Shown: positions 8,672-17,815, counted from the first letter of the stretch. The stretch: 64,000 nucleotides of DNA from Accumulibacter sp036625275 (GCF_036625275.1 NZ_JAZKUD010000006.1:1-64000); one strand, 5' to 3'. The notes: a model not told the origin generated them from the letters alone. Program-made: numbers and translations.

Positions 8672-9746
8672 GCATGGAGCGCGCGCCAATGGCTCTGCGG
8701 ATTTCGGCAAGCGGTGCTGCGTCGCTGAGCACCGCCTGCCCGAGCTTCTGCAGAAGAACCAGACGGAGCTTGCCATCCTGGACCTTCTTGTCGTGCTGCA
8801 TCAGTTCCAGATAGCGTTCGACATTCAAGGCTGGCCCGCACACGGGCAAGCCCGCGCGCTGAAAAAGCCGCTCGACACGCAGAAGGTCATGCCGGTCGAT
8901 CCAGCCGAGCAGCAACGACAGTTCGGCCGCCATCATCGAGCCCACCGCAATGGCCTCACCGTGCAGCCATTCGCCATAGCCGACACCGGTTTCAATCGCA
9001 TGCCCAAAGGTATGGCCGAGGTTAAGCAGAGCCCGCTCGCCCGCCTCACGTTCGTCAGCGACCACCACTTCGGCCTTGTTCCGGCACGAACGGCAAATCG
9101 CCTCGGCCAGGGCAGCCGGTTCACGAGACAGCAGGGACTCCAGGTTAACTTCAAGCCACTCAAGAAAGGGCAAATCCCTGATCAATCCGTACTTGATCAC
9201 TTCTGCCAGGCCAGCCCGGAGTTCTCTGTCCGGCAGCGTATTCAGGGTATCGGTATCGGTCAGCACGAGCTGCGGCTGATGGAAAGCCCCGATCATGTTC
9301 TTGCCGAGAGGGTGATTGATTGCGGTCTTCCCACCCACCGACGAATCGACCTGGGCCAGCAGGGTCGTCGGTACCTGGATGAAAGGCATGCCACGCTGAA
9401 AACAGGCCGCCGCGAATCCCGTGATGTCACCCACAACTCCCCCACCAAGAGCGATCAGGGTCGTTGACCGTTCGCAGCGTCGCTCCAGCAATCGGTCAAA
9501 AATCGAGTTGAGGGTTGGCCAGTCCTTGAACCGTTCGCCATCGGGCAGCACCATCTCGACGACTTCAACGCCTGCCCGGCGCAAAGGGTCTGCCAGGCGT
9601 TGCAGGTACAGCGGTGCGACGGTCACGTTACTGACGATCGCCACTTTCGGCTGCCTCAGGACCAGCAACTCGGCGTGTTCGATCAGACCTCGCCCCACAT
9701 GAATCGGGTAGGAACGCTCCCCGAGTGCGACCGTCAACGTTTTCAT
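8664..9746 (-). CDS. aroB: 3-dehydroquinate synthase
   Basis: Second step of the shikimate pathway: converts DAHP to 3-dehydroquinate using NAD and a divalent metal. Seen: GGGVVGDITGFAA (NAD site) near residue 100, the lysine and histidine motifs in KYGLIRD and NLGHTFGHAIE (metal ligands). 360 aa, normal length. Start overlaps the aroK stop by 4 bp (ATGA) and its end overlaps dgt, indicating one transcript and translational coupling. Confidence 0.95.
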   Translation of the reverse strand: MKTLTVALGERSYPIHVGRGLIEHAELLVLRQPKVAIVSNVTVAPLYLQRLADPLRRAGVEVVEMVLPDGERFKDWPTLNSIFDRLLERRCERSTTLIALGGGVVGDITGFAAACFQRGMPFIQVPTTLLAQVDSSVGGKTAINHPLGKNMIGAFHQPQLVLTDTDTLNTLPDRELRAGLAEVIKYGLIRDLPFLEWLEVNLESLLSREPAALAEAICRSCRNKAEVVVADEREAGERALLNLGHTFGHAIETGVGYGEWLHGEAIAVGSMMAAELSLLLGWIDRHDLLRVERLFQRAGLPVCGPALNVERYLELMQHDKKVQDGKLRLVLLQKLGQAVLSDAAPLAEIRRAIGARSMHA

Positions 9747-10264
9747 GGCTCTCCCACTTTCTTGATCAGCAAATTCAGAACGGACTGGACCGTGATTCGG
9801 CTGCCACTGACGACCAGATCAGCGACTTCGCGGTACAGCGGGTCGCGCTGTGCATGCAGTTCCCGGAGTTTCTGGCGTGGGTCACTCACCTGTAACAGCG
9901 GTCGCTTCTTGTCATGTCGCGTCCGTTCGTGGAGCGTTGGCAGCGGCACATCGAGATAGATCACCAGACCACTCGCTCGCAGGTTCTGCCGGTTCTCGGG
10001 CCGCAACACGGCACCGCCCCCGGTCGCCACAACCTGCGCATCCAGGTCAGCCAGTTCGGCAATGACCTGTGCCTCGCGTTTGCGAAAGCCGTCCTCGCCT
10101 TCAATCTCGAAGATCGTCGGCAGACCGACGCCGGTGCGTGCTTCGACCTCGTGGTCTGTATCCACAAAATGATAAGCCAGACGCCTGGCCAGAGCCTTGC
10201 CGATGGTCGTTTTTCCGGCCCCCATCAGGCCAACCAGATAGACATTGCGTTTGTCGTTGTTCAC
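9743..10264 (-). CDS. aroK: Shikimate kinase
   Basis: Phosphorylates shikimate at the 3-OH with ATP. Seen: P-loop GLMGAGKTTIGKALA at residues 12-26, the DTDHEVEARTG shikimate-binding motif, GGGAVLRPENR, and the lid-region arginines RTRHDKKRPLL. 173 aa. First gene of the aroK-aroB-dgt operon; divergent from the PTS genes. Confidence 0.95.
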   Translation of the reverse strand: MNNDKRNVYLVGLMGAGKTTIGKALARRLAYHFVDTDHEVEARTGVGLPTIFEIEGEDGFRKREAQVIAELADLDAQVVATGGGAVLRPENRQNLRASGLVIYLDVPLPTLHERTRHDKKRPLLQVSDPRQKLRELHAQRDPLYREVADLVVSGSRITVQSVLNLLIKKVGEP

Positions 10265-10390
10265 ACGCCTATTCTATCGCATGCTCAGGGCGGCCATGGG
10301 AGCAGCAGGAGCTGCAGCGAGGTGTTCGTCAATGCTGCCGAGCAGCGCGGAATCGCTTAAAATGACGAATTGTCGTAAGGGGTGGGCGCG

Positions 10391-10783
10391 ATGATCGGAA
10401 TTCTCCTGATAACGCATGGCTCGTTTGGTGAAAGCCTGATCCAGAACATTTGCCACGTGCTCAACAAACGTCCGCCACTGATCGCACAGCTTGGCGTGGC
10501 AGCCCAGGACGATCCGCTCGACATCCTGCCGCTGGCGCGCCTGTTGCTGAAGGAAGTCGACCGTGGCGAAGGCGTTCTGGTGATGACCGATGTTTTCGGT
10601 GCGACACCCGGTAACCTGGCGCTCAAGCTGCTGGAGCCGGGTCATGTCGAGGGCGTGGCCGGCCTCAGTCTGCCGATGCTGCTGCGCGCGCTGACCTATC
10701 GCGAGAAAGGGATGGAAACCATGTTGCAGAAGGCGATCAGTGGGGCCCATGATGGCGTACTGAAGCTGCCGCCGCCTGCCTAG
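10391..10783 (+). CDS. PTS EIIA component, mannose (EIIA-Man) family
   Basis: Accepts phosphate from HPr. Seen: LLITHGSFGES with the phospho-accepting histidine at residue 9, followed by the conserved VLVMTDVFGATPGNLALKL. 130 aa, a single domain without EIIB. ATG 10391 with AAGGGG upstream is preferred over GTG 10382. It is followed by HPr and EI and no permease, the arrangement of betaproteobacterial regulatory PTS systems linked to carbon-storage control; that role is inference. Confidence 0.9.
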   Translation: MIGILLITHGSFGESLIQNICHVLNKRPPLIAQLGVAAQDDPLDILPLARLLLKEVDRGEGVLVMTDVFGATPGNLALKLLEPGHVEGVAGLSLPMLLRALTYREKGMETMLQKAISGAHDGVLKLPPPA

Positions 10784-10800
10784 AATGACAGGAGTTTTCG

Positions 10801-11070
10801 ATGGTACGTGCTGAAACTGCAATCATCAACAAGCTGGGCCTGCATGCCCGTGCTTCGGCCAAGCTGACGCAACTTGCCAGCCGCTTCGACAGCGACGTCT
10901 GGATGGAGAAAGGAGCGCGTCGGATCAACGCCAAGAGCATCATGGGCGTGATGATGCTGGCCGCCGGCATGGGTTCAACGGTGGTCGTCGAGACCAATGG
11001 CGTGGACGAAGAAGCGGCAAACGAGGCGATCCTCGGATTGATCGCGGGAAGGTTTGGCGAGGTGGAGTGA
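10801..11070 (+). CDS. ptsH: Phosphocarrier protein HPr
   Basis: Small phosphocarrier between EI and EIIA. Seen: NKLGLHARASAKL with the phospho-histidine at position 15, and INAKSIMGVMMLA with Ser46, the residue targeted by HPr kinase/phosphatase where that enzyme exists; both are intact. 89 aa. AGGAG lies 6 nt before the ATG. Second gene of the EIIA-HPr-EI operon. Confidence 0.95.
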   Translation: MVRAETAIINKLGLHARASAKLTQLASRFDSDVWMEKGARRINAKSIMGVMMLAAGMGSTVVVETNGVDEEAANEAILGLIAGRFGEVE

Positions 11071-11077
11071 GCGCATC

Positions 11078-12826
11078 ATGAGTTTTACCCTGCATGGTCT
11101 GGCGGTTTCCGGAGGCATCGCGATCGGGCAGGCACATCTGATGTCGCATGCGACACTCGAGGTCTCGCATCTGTTCATCTCGCCGCGCCTGGTGGACAAG
11201 GAGGTGGCCCGCTTCGAGGCTGCGCTGTTGCGCGTGCGCGAGGAGTTCGCGACCCTGAAGGGGCGTTTGCAGCATACTTCGGCCGAGTTCGGCGCTTTCA
11301 TCGACCTGCATTCGATGATCCTTTCCGATCCCGAGCTGGCGGAAGTTCCCAAGCAGTTGATTCGCGAGCGCCGCTGCAATGCCGAATGGGCGCTGGTGCA
11401 GCAGATGGAGATCCTGGTCGCCCAGTTCGAGAGTTTTGACGATCCGTACCTGCGCGAGCGCAGCTATGACGTGCGCCAGGTCGTCGAGCGGGTGATCAAG
11501 GAGCTGGTCGGCCAGCCGGGCCGGGTGTCCTTGAGAACCGGCAAGGGCATCAGGGAAGAGAATCTGATCGTGGTCGCGCATGATCTTTCGCCGGCCGACG
11601 TGATTGCCTACAAGGAACATCATTTCGCTGCCTTTGTCACCGATGTCGGTGGTTCGACTTCGCATACTGCCATTCTCGCGCGCAGCCTGCGCATTCCGGC
11701 GGTGCTTGGCCTGCACAACGCCCGGCAACTGATTCACGATAACGAAGTGCTGATTGTCGATGGCACGCGTGGCGTCCTGATCGTCAACCCCGATCCGCGC
11801 ATTCTCGAAGAATACCGGCTCAGAAAGAGCCAGATCGAGCTTGAACGGATCAAGCTAAGACGGCTCAAGACGGCGAAGTCGGTGACCCTCGACGGCGTCG
11901 ACATCGATCTGCAGGCCAACATCGAGTTGCCAGGTGACGTAGCCGCAGCGCTCGACGGCGGTGCCGAAGGGATTGGCCTGTTTCGCACCGAGTTCATCTT
12001 TCTCAATCGCGGCGACATGCCGACCGAGGACGAACAGTTCGAAGCCTATCGTACGGTCGTCAAGGGCATGGGTGGCCGGCCGGTCACCATCCGCACCTTC
12101 GATCTCGGCTCCGACAAGGATCTCCATCCGGAAAAGGTGCAGGGCGAGCGACTGCAAAGCAATCCGGCGCTCGGGCTACGCGCGATTCGCCTGTCGCTCG
12201 CCGAGCCAAAGATGTTCCAGACACAGTTACGGGCCATCCTGCGCGCTTCGAAGTACGGCAAGATCAAGCTCCTGATCCCGATGCTTTCGCAGGCGCACGA
12301 AATCGATCAGACACTGGCAGCGGTCGAGCGGGCCAAGTCGAGTCTGCGCGGCGAACGCATTCCCTTCGATGAGACGATTCAGGTCGGCGCGATGATCGAG
12401 ATCCCGGCCGCCGCACTGGCCGTCGGCCTGTTTCTGCGGCGCATGCATTTTCTGTCGATCGGCACCAACGACCTGATCCAGTACACGCTGGCCATCGATC
12501 GCAGCGATGAAGAGGTCGCACCGCTCTATGATCCCCTGCATCCGGCCGTATTGATGCTGTTGGCGCATACTATGGCGAGTGCCGAAAAGATGTATATCCC
12601 GGTTTCGATCTGCGGCGAACTCGCCGGTGACCCGACCCTGACGCGGCTGCTGCTGGGGATGGGGCTGCGCCAGTTCTCGATGCATCCGGCACAGATCCTC
12701 TCGGTCAAGCAGAAGATCATGCAGAGTAATTGCGCCGAGCTGGCGCCGATCGTTCGCCGCCTGTTGCGCCATGAGGAACCGGCGAAGATTCGCGAGCAAC
12801 TGGAGAAGCTCAACAGTTGCGTATGA
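11078..12826 (+). CDS. ptsI: Phosphoenolpyruvate-protein phosphotransferase (PTS enzyme I)
   Basis: Autophosphorylates from PEP and passes phosphate to HPr. Seen: N-terminal HPr-binding helical domain, GGSTSHTAILARS with the active histidine at residue 196, and the PEP-binding barrel with GLFRTEFIFL, SIGTNDLIQYTLAIDR and the catalytic cysteine in VSICGELAGD. 582 aa and no N-terminal GAF domain, so it is EI rather than PtsP. ATG 11078 is chosen because GGTGGAG precedes it and the family starts near MSFTLHGL. Confidence 0.95.
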   Translation: MSFTLHGLAVSGGIAIGQAHLMSHATLEVSHLFISPRLVDKEVARFEAALLRVREEFATLKGRLQHTSAEFGAFIDLHSMILSDPELAEVPKQLIRERRCNAEWALVQQMEILVAQFESFDDPYLRERSYDVRQVVERVIKELVGQPGRVSLRTGKGIREENLIVVAHDLSPADVIAYKEHHFAAFVTDVGGSTSHTAILARSLRIPAVLGLHNARQLIHDNEVLIVDGTRGVLIVNPDPRILEEYRLRKSQIELERIKLRRLKTAKSVTLDGVDIDLQANIELPGDVAAALDGGAEGIGLFRTEFIFLNRGDMPTEDEQFEAYRTVVKGMGGRPVTIRTFDLGSDKDLHPEKVQGERLQSNPALGLRAIRLSLAEPKMFQTQLRAILRASKYGKIKLLIPMLSQAHEIDQTLAAVERAKSSLRGERIPFDETIQVGAMIEIPAAALAVGLFLRRMHFLSIGTNDLIQYTLAIDRSDEEVAPLYDPLHPAVLMLLAHTMASAEKMYIPVSICGELAGDPTLTRLLLGMGLRQFSMHPAQILSVKQKIMQSNCAELAPIVRRLLRHEEPAKIREQLEKLNSCV

Positions 12827-12850
12827 ATTCATTTTTTTCCTGCCACCGAA

Positions 12851-12974
12851 CGGTCATGACTTTTCCAAGCACCCCCGATCATCAAAGCCATGACCGTTTC
12901 CCTCTCCCCCGACCCCTCCCCCACAAGTGGGGAGGGGAGATTCGTGAGTCGCTGACGCGGCTTGCACATTAAAC
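12851..12974 (+). repeat. Dispersed intergenic repeat, copy A (full length)
   Basis: A ~124-bp element with three parts: a palindromic block beginning GGTCATGACTTTTCCAAGC and ending AAAGCCATGACCGTTTCC, a pyrimidine-rich hairpin (CCCCTCCCC / GGGGAGGGG), and a tail GATTCGTGAGTCGCTGACGC running to CATTAAAC. The same order occurs in inverted orientation at 20081-20202 and the tail alone at 32587-32625. The right end is 8 bp from the metX start, so it supplies the metX leader. Confidence 0.85.
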
Positions 12975-12981
12975 GATCACG

Positions 12982-14109
12982 ATGTCACCTGAGAATTCAG
13001 TCGGAGTCGTTGCGCCTCGGCGAGCGCAATTCAACGAGCCGCTGCGGCTGCAGAGCGGTGCCGAGTTGCCGGGTTTCGAACTGGTTTTCGAAACCTATGG
13101 CACGCTCAACGCCGATCACACCAACGCCGTGCTGGTCTGCCATGCCCTTTCCGGTAGCCACCATGTCGCCGGCCACTATGCGGACGATCCGGAGAACGTC
13201 GGCTGGTGGGATAACCTCGTCGGTCCAGGTAAACCGCTCGACACCAGAAAATTCTTCGTGATCGGGGTCAACAACCTCGGTGGCTGCTACGGGTCAACCG
13301 GACCCCTGTCGATCAATCCGGAAAGTGGCAAGCGCTACGGCGCCGATTTTCCGCTGGTGACGGTCGAGGACTGGGTCGCAGCGCAGGCTCGCCTGGCCGA
13401 TCATCTCGGCGTGCACACCTGGGCTGCGGTGATTGGCGGCAGCCTCGGCGGCATGCAGGCGCTCGAATGGTCGCTGCAATTTCCCGACCGTATCCGTCAT
13501 GCCATGGTGATTGCTTCGGCACCCAAACTGTCGGCGCAGAACATCGCCTTTAACGAGGTGGCGCGGCAGGCCATCCTCTCCGATCCGGATTTTCATGGAG
13601 GTTACTACGCGGATCATGGGGTCGTTCCGACCAGGGGCTTGCGGCTGGCGAGAATGGTCGCTCACATCACCTATCTGTCGGATACGCAGATGGCCGAGAA
13701 ATTCGGTCGTCAGTTGCGCCATGGCGAGCACAAGTTCAGTTACGAGGTCGATTTCGAGATCGAGTCCTATCTGCGCTATCAGGGCAACAAGTTTGCCGGT
13801 TTCTTCGACGCCAACACCTATCTGATGATGACCAAGGCGCTCGACTACTTCGATCCCGCCTATGACTACGACGGCAATCTGGCCGCTGCGCTGGCATGCG
13901 CCAAGGCCAGCTTCTTTGTCGCCAGTTTTTCGACCGACTGGCGTTTCGCACCAGCGCGTTCGCGTGAGATCGTCTTTGCGCTGTTGCACAATCGCCGGCG
14001 CGTCGTTTACGCGGAGATCGACTGCGGTGCCGGGCACGACTCGTTTCTGCTCGACGACCCCCACTATCACGCGCTGCTGCGTGCCTATCTGGAGAACATT
14101 GCGGTATGA
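12982..14109 (+). CDS. metX: Homoserine O-acyltransferase (MetX)
   Basis: Activates homoserine by O-acylation for methionine synthesis; MetX proteins use acetyl-CoA or succinyl-CoA, and the acyl donor cannot be decided by eye. Seen: alpha/beta-hydrolase fold with nucleophile elbow GGSLGGMQALEW, an Asp in the SFSTDWRF region and His in GHDSFLLDD. 375 aa. No Shine-Dalgarno is seen before the ATG because the dispersed repeat ends there. Overlaps metW by 4 bp, the standard metX-metW pair. Confidence 0.9.
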   Translation: MSPENSVGVVAPRRAQFNEPLRLQSGAELPGFELVFETYGTLNADHTNAVLVCHALSGSHHVAGHYADDPENVGWWDNLVGPGKPLDTRKFFVIGVNNLGGCYGSTGPLSINPESGKRYGADFPLVTVEDWVAAQARLADHLGVHTWAAVIGGSLGGMQALEWSLQFPDRIRHAMVIASAPKLSAQNIAFNEVARQAILSDPDFHGGYYADHGVVPTRGLRLARMVAHITYLSDTQMAEKFGRQLRHGEHKFSYEVDFEIESYLRYQGNKFAGFFDANTYLMMTKALDYFDPAYDYDGNLAAALACAKASFFVASFSTDWRFAPARSREIVFALLHNRRRVVYAEIDCGAGHDSFLLDDPHYHALLRAYLENIAV

Positions 14110-14729
14110 CCGAGCATGAGCGGAGAGTCAGGGCCGAGCAGCGGGAGCGCTTCGACTTTGCGGTGATCGCCCACTGGATTCCGCCTGGCGAGCGCGTTCT
14201 CGACCTGGGTTGCGGTGACGGCAGACTGCTGCGCTATCTGAACGAAACTCGGGAGGTCAGTGGCTACGGTGTCGAAATCGACCACGACAGTATCCTGGGC
14301 TGTATCCGCAACGGGGTTGACGTGATCCAGATGGACATCGAGTGCGGACTGTCCGGCTTTGAGGACGAATCTTTCGAGCACGTGATCATCTCACAGGCGC
14401 TGCAGACGATGCGCGCCACCGAGCGCATCCTCACCGAGATGCTGCGCGTTGCGGCAGAAGCAGTGGTCAGCTTCCCCAATTTCGCTTACCGTGCCAACCG
14501 GGTTGCGATCAGCGAGGGACATATGCCGGTCTCCGAAGACCTGCCCTATGACTGGTTCGATACCCCGAACGTGCGTTTTTTCACGATTGTTGACTTCGAA
14601 AATTTGTGTCGCCGGCTCGACATCGAGATTCGCGAACGTCTGGCCTTTGACGAAGCCGGATGTGAGGTCCGCGAAGATCCCAATCTCAACGGCAGTCTCG
14701 CCTTCTATCGCCTCGGACGCAGACCCTGA
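14106..14729 (+). CDS. metW: Methionine biosynthesis protein MetW
   Basis: SAM-methyltransferase-fold protein that in related bacteria works with MetX. Seen: VLDLGCGDGRLLRYL (SAM motif I) near residue 32, QALQTMRATERILTEMLRV, and the C-terminal NVRFFTIVDFENLC typical of MetW. 207 aa. Translationally coupled to metX (ATGA overlap) and to the permease downstream. Confidence 0.9.
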   Translation: MTEHERRVRAEQRERFDFAVIAHWIPPGERVLDLGCGDGRLLRYLNETREVSGYGVEIDHDSILGCIRNGVDVIQMDIECGLSGFEDESFEHVIISQALQTMRATERILTEMLRVAAEAVVSFPNFAYRANRVAISEGHMPVSEDLPYDWFDTPNVRFFTIVDFENLCRRLDIEIRERLAFDEAGCEVREDPNLNGSLAFYRLGRRP

Positions 14730-15988
14730 TGCCTGCCTGGCTACGCCTGCTGCTGACCAGGCGGATGCTGATCTGCGTGTTTACCGGTTTCAGCTCGGGT
14801 TTGCCGCTGTACCTGCTGCTCAATCTGCTGCCGGCGTGGTTGCGCAGCGAGGGCGTGGATCTCAGAACCATCGGTCTGTTCGCGTTGATCCAGTTTCCTT
14901 ACACCTGGAAATTCATCTGGGCGCCGCTGCTGGATCGTTATCGCCTGCCTTTGGGTCGCCGGCGCGGCTGGATGCTGTTCTCGCAGCTCGGCCTGCTCCT
15001 GTCGATTGGTCTGCTCGGAGGATTCTCGCCGTCGAGCAATCTGACGCCGGTGATCTGGCTATCGGTGATACTGGCTTTCCTGTCGGCGACGCAGGATGTC
15101 GCGCTCGATGCGTTTCGGCGTGAAATCCTCAGCGATCAGGAACTCGGTCTGGGTAATTCGGTGCATGTCAATGCCTACCGGATCGCCGGGCTGGTGCCGG
15201 GATCGCTGTCGCTGATCCTCGCCGACCTGTTGCCCTGGGGGCAGGTCTTCTGGATCACCGCAGCCTTCCTGTTGCCGGGGATGTTGATGGTCTTGCTGGT
15301 CAGCGAACCGGCCGTGCTCGGGGCGCCGAAAACCTTGCGCCAGGCGGTGGTCGAACCGTTTCATGAGTTCATCGGTCGTCAGGGCTGGCGGGGTGCGTTG
15401 CTGGTGCTCGGCTTCATTTTTCTGTACAAGCTTGGCGATTCGCTGGCGACCGCCCTGGCAACGCCGTTTTATCTGGATCTGGGCTTCAGCAAGACCGATG
15501 TCGGCGTGATTGCCAAGCATGCCGGACTCTGGCCGGCGGTATTCGGCGGTCTGCTGGGTGGTTTGTGGATGGTTCGTCTGGGGATCAACCGCGCGCTATG
15601 GCTGTTTGGCCTGGTTCAGATGGTGACCATCCTCGGCTTCGCCTGGCTGGCCTGGCGTGGCGTACAGGCACCTGTCGGCGCGCTTGACCGGGCCGCGCTG
15701 GCCGCCGTGATTGCCGCCGAGTGCCTGGGCGTTGGCCTGGGTACTGCCGCTTTCGTCGCCTTTATCGCGCGTGCCACCCATCCGGCCTTCACGGCGACCC
15801 AGTTTGCGCTGTTTACCAGCCTGGCCGCCGTTCCCCGAACCTTCATCAACGCCACGGCGGGCGCACTGGTCGAGTCGCTGGGCTGGGTCAGCTTCTTCAT
15901 CCTGTGTTTTCTGCTTGCCGCGCCGGGCATGTTGTTGCTGCTGAAGGTTGCACCATGGAACGAACTTCACCCATCGCCGCGACACTGA
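14729..15988 (+). CDS. AmpG-like MFS transporter
   Basis: Inner-membrane permease of the major facilitator superfamily with about 12 hydrophobic segments over 419 aa. The start (RMLICVFTGFSSGLPLYLLL) and the motifs SATQDVALDAFRRE and FYLDLGFSKTDVG match the AmpG/muropeptide permease family, which imports anhydro-muropeptides in wall recycling. Substrate is inferred. It shares the TGATG junction with metW and overlaps the next gene by 34 bp. Confidence 0.8.
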   Translation: MPAWLRLLLTRRMLICVFTGFSSGLPLYLLLNLLPAWLRSEGVDLRTIGLFALIQFPYTWKFIWAPLLDRYRLPLGRRRGWMLFSQLGLLLSIGLLGGFSPSSNLTPVIWLSVILAFLSATQDVALDAFRREILSDQELGLGNSVHVNAYRIAGLVPGSLSLILADLLPWGQVFWITAAFLLPGMLMVLLVSEPAVLGAPKTLRQAVVEPFHEFIGRQGWRGALLVLGFIFLYKLGDSLATALATPFYLDLGFSKTDVGVIAKHAGLWPAVFGGLLGGLWMVRLGINRALWLFGLVQMVTILGFAWLAWRGVQAPVGALDRAALAAVIAAECLGVGLGTAAFVAFIARATHPAFTATQFALFTSLAAVPRTFINATAGALVESLGWVSFFILCFLLAAPGMLLLLKVAPWNELHPSPRH

Positions 15989-16686
15989 TCGCTGCCGCCC
16001 GGCAGTTGTCCGACAGTCTTTCGACGCTGACCTTCTCGCCGCCGGTCAGCCACGTCTACAATCCGTTGATTTACGCTTGGTCAGCGCACGAGTTGTACCT
16101 GCGTCGCTATGGCGCAAGTACCCGGCGGGTGGTCTTTCTGGGAATGAATCCGGGTCCCTTCGGGATGGTCCAATGCGGCGTGCCTTTCGGGGAAGTCGCA
16201 GCAGTGCGCGACTGGTTGGGGATCGAGGCCGCAGTGCTGAAACCGGCGGTCGAGAACCCCCGGCGACCGATCGAAGGTTTTGCCTGCGCACGCTCCGAGG
16301 TCAGCGGGCGGCGTCTGTGGGGATTATTCCGCGAGCGCTTCGGTTCTGCCGACGCTTTTTTTGCCGAGCACTTCGTCGCCAACTATTGCCCGCTGGCCTT
16401 TTTCGATCAGGCTCGCAATCTGACTCCCGACAGGCTGCCGGCAACTGAAGCGGTTGCGCTGCGGGTGGCTTGCGATGCGCACCTGAAAACGCTGGTTTCT
16501 GTCTTGCGGCCCGAATGGGTGATCGGCGTCGGTGCTTTTGCCGAGACGCGGGCAGCCGCAGCGCTGACCGGGACGCAGGTCAGGACCGCTCGCGTGCTGC
16601 ATCCGAGTCCCGCGAGCCCGCTGGCGAATCAGGGTTGGGCGGCAGCGGCGACCCGGCAATTGGTCGAGCTGGGTATCTGGGAGTGA
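15955..16686 (+). CDS. SMUG1-type uracil-DNA glycosylase
   Basis: Base-excision repair enzyme of uracil-DNA glycosylase family 3. Seen: GMNPGPFGMVQCGVPFGE near residue 63, the SMUG1 water-activating/uracil-binding loop, NYCPLAFFD, and the intercalation-loop motif HPSPASPLANQGW near the end. 243 aa. ATG 15955 lies inside the last 34 bp of the permease gene, suggesting co-transcription. SMUG1 is patchily distributed in bacteria. Confidence 0.85.
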   Translation: MERTSPIAATLIAAARQLSDSLSTLTFSPPVSHVYNPLIYAWSAHELYLRRYGASTRRVVFLGMNPGPFGMVQCGVPFGEVAAVRDWLGIEAAVLKPAVENPRRPIEGFACARSEVSGRRLWGLFRERFGSADAFFAEHFVANYCPLAFFDQARNLTPDRLPATEAVALRVACDAHLKTLVSVLRPEWVIGVGAFAETRAAAALTGTQVRTARVLHPSPASPLANQGWAAAATRQLVELGIWE

Positions 16687-16774
16687 CCGGGAGACTCTTC
16701 AGGTAGCCGGTGAGGGGAGGGCAGACAAGGGAAGGGATGCGATTCCCTGATTCGATTGGCGTGGCAAGGGATGC

Positions 16775-17080
16775 TCAGGCCGAGATCCCGATCTGTTTGC
16801 GCAGCATGCGCCAGGTGCGCCAAACGAAAAAAACTCGCTGGCTCCATCGCCAGACGCGACGCGGTTGCAGCACGACCAGCACAGCGACGCCGACGGCGAC
16901 CATTTCCGGGTGTTGTTTGATGTAATCACTGCTCTGGCGAATGCCGGCAATGGTTCGGTCGGCTCTGGCCAGACCTGTGCCCAGCGGTTGCAGTTGCTGG
17001 CCAAGGAGTTGGCGCTGGCTGCTGATACGTTCGATCAGTCTGCCGCGCTCAATGGCCAGGTCAATCAGCTCTTGGTTCAT
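16775..17080 (-). CDS. YqjK-like protein
   Basis: A 101-aa protein: an alpha-helical N-terminus (ELIDLAIERGRLIERIS), one hydrophobic segment (VAVGVAVLVVL), and a basic aromatic C-terminus. Position after YqjD- and YqjE-like genes fits the yqjD-yqjE-yqjK stress cluster; function unknown. Its start overlaps the preceding gene by 20 bp. Confidence 0.65.
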   Translation of the reverse strand: MNQELIDLAIERGRLIERISSQRQLLGQQLQPLGTGLARADRTIAGIRQSSDYIKQHPEMVAVGVAVLVVLQPRRVWRWSQRVFFVWRTWRMLRKQIGISA

Positions 17081-17471
17081 GGCTGGCAGAGCCTTTCATC
17101 TGGCGAAGATCCTCTGCGAGTTCGGCAACGCTGGCCGCGAAGGGTTGATGGCGGGTGCGCAGCGAACGTCGCAGGGCCGCGTAGGCAAACCCTCCGCTGG
17201 CCAGGGAAATGACAGTGAAGGCGCTCAACAGGAGCACCCGGTTTTCCCAGAACACGACGACCAGCAAGGTGATTGCCAGGATCGTGCCGACCATCAGGGA
17301 AAACGCCACAACTTGCGACAGGAGCAGGACACGGACGGCACGCAGCTTTTCTTCCTTGAGGTCGTTGCCCAGGAGTTCGAGGCGCGTGCGTCCGATGGCC
17401 AGCAGGGTGGCGGCACCGTTCCTGGTGGCCGCCAGCAGGCCGCCGCTTGCGCTGCCTGGTGTCTCGCTCAT
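17061..17471 (-). CDS. Phage-holin-superfamily membrane protein (YqjE-like)
   Basis: A 136-aa protein with two adjacent transmembrane segments (about residues 50-75 and 80-100) between charged ends, starting LLAATRNGAATLLAIGRTRLELL, typical of YqjE/putative Actinobacterial Holin-X members. Not a phage gene in this setting: it sits between DUF883 and YqjK genes. Role in E. coli is stress-associated and poorly defined. Confidence 0.75.
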   Translation of the reverse strand: MSETPGSASGGLLAATRNGAATLLAIGRTRLELLGNDLKEEKLRAVRVLLLSQVVAFSLMVGTILAITLLVVVFWENRVLLLSAFTVISLASGGFAYAALRRSLRTRHQPFAASVAELAEDLRQMKGSASHEPRAD

Positions 17472-17494
17472 GACTGTCAGACGGTTGCGGTTGA

Positions 17495-17815
17495 TTAGCG
17501 ACGACCGATGATCACTCCGAGCAGCAGACCAACGGCTGCAGCAACGCCGACAGCACGCCAGGGATTTTCGTGCACGAAGTCGTCAGTGGCGCGCGCCGCG
17601 GCCTTGGTGCGGTCGACCAGAGCCGCTTCGGCATCTGCCAGGCGGAGCTTGGCGTCGCGCAGCCGCTCGCCGATGCGTTCGCGCAGATCGCCCATTTTGT
17701 CGCCGGCAACGCCAGCGGTGGCACGCAGGATTTCTTCTGCGTCGGCAACGACGACCTTCATGTCGGAGACGAGTTTTTGTTTGCTGGCGGCGGAAAGTTC
17801 GGTAACTTCGGACAT
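17495..17815 (-). CDS. DUF883 (YqjD/ElaB-like) ribosome-associated membrane protein
   Basis: A 106-aa protein: an amphipathic helical region, the DUF883 motif FVHENPWRAVGVAAAVGLLL, and one C-terminal transmembrane segment ending VIIGRR. E. coli members anchor stationary-phase ribosomes to the inner membrane through this tail. ATG 17815 (MSEVTELSAASK) chosen with GTGAGG upstream; a longer frame to 17938 has no family support. First gene of the trio. Confidence 0.85.
   Translation of the reverse strand: MSEVTELSAASKQKLVSDMKVVVADAEEILRATAGVAGDKMGDLRERIGERLRDAKLRLADAEAALVDRTKAAARATDDFVHENPWRAVGVAAAVGLLLGVIIGRR

Noticed and set aside
17061..17471. Phage holin gene indicating a prophage
   Set aside because: The family name is misleading; neighbours are DUF883 and YqjK-like genes, the normal chromosomal trio.
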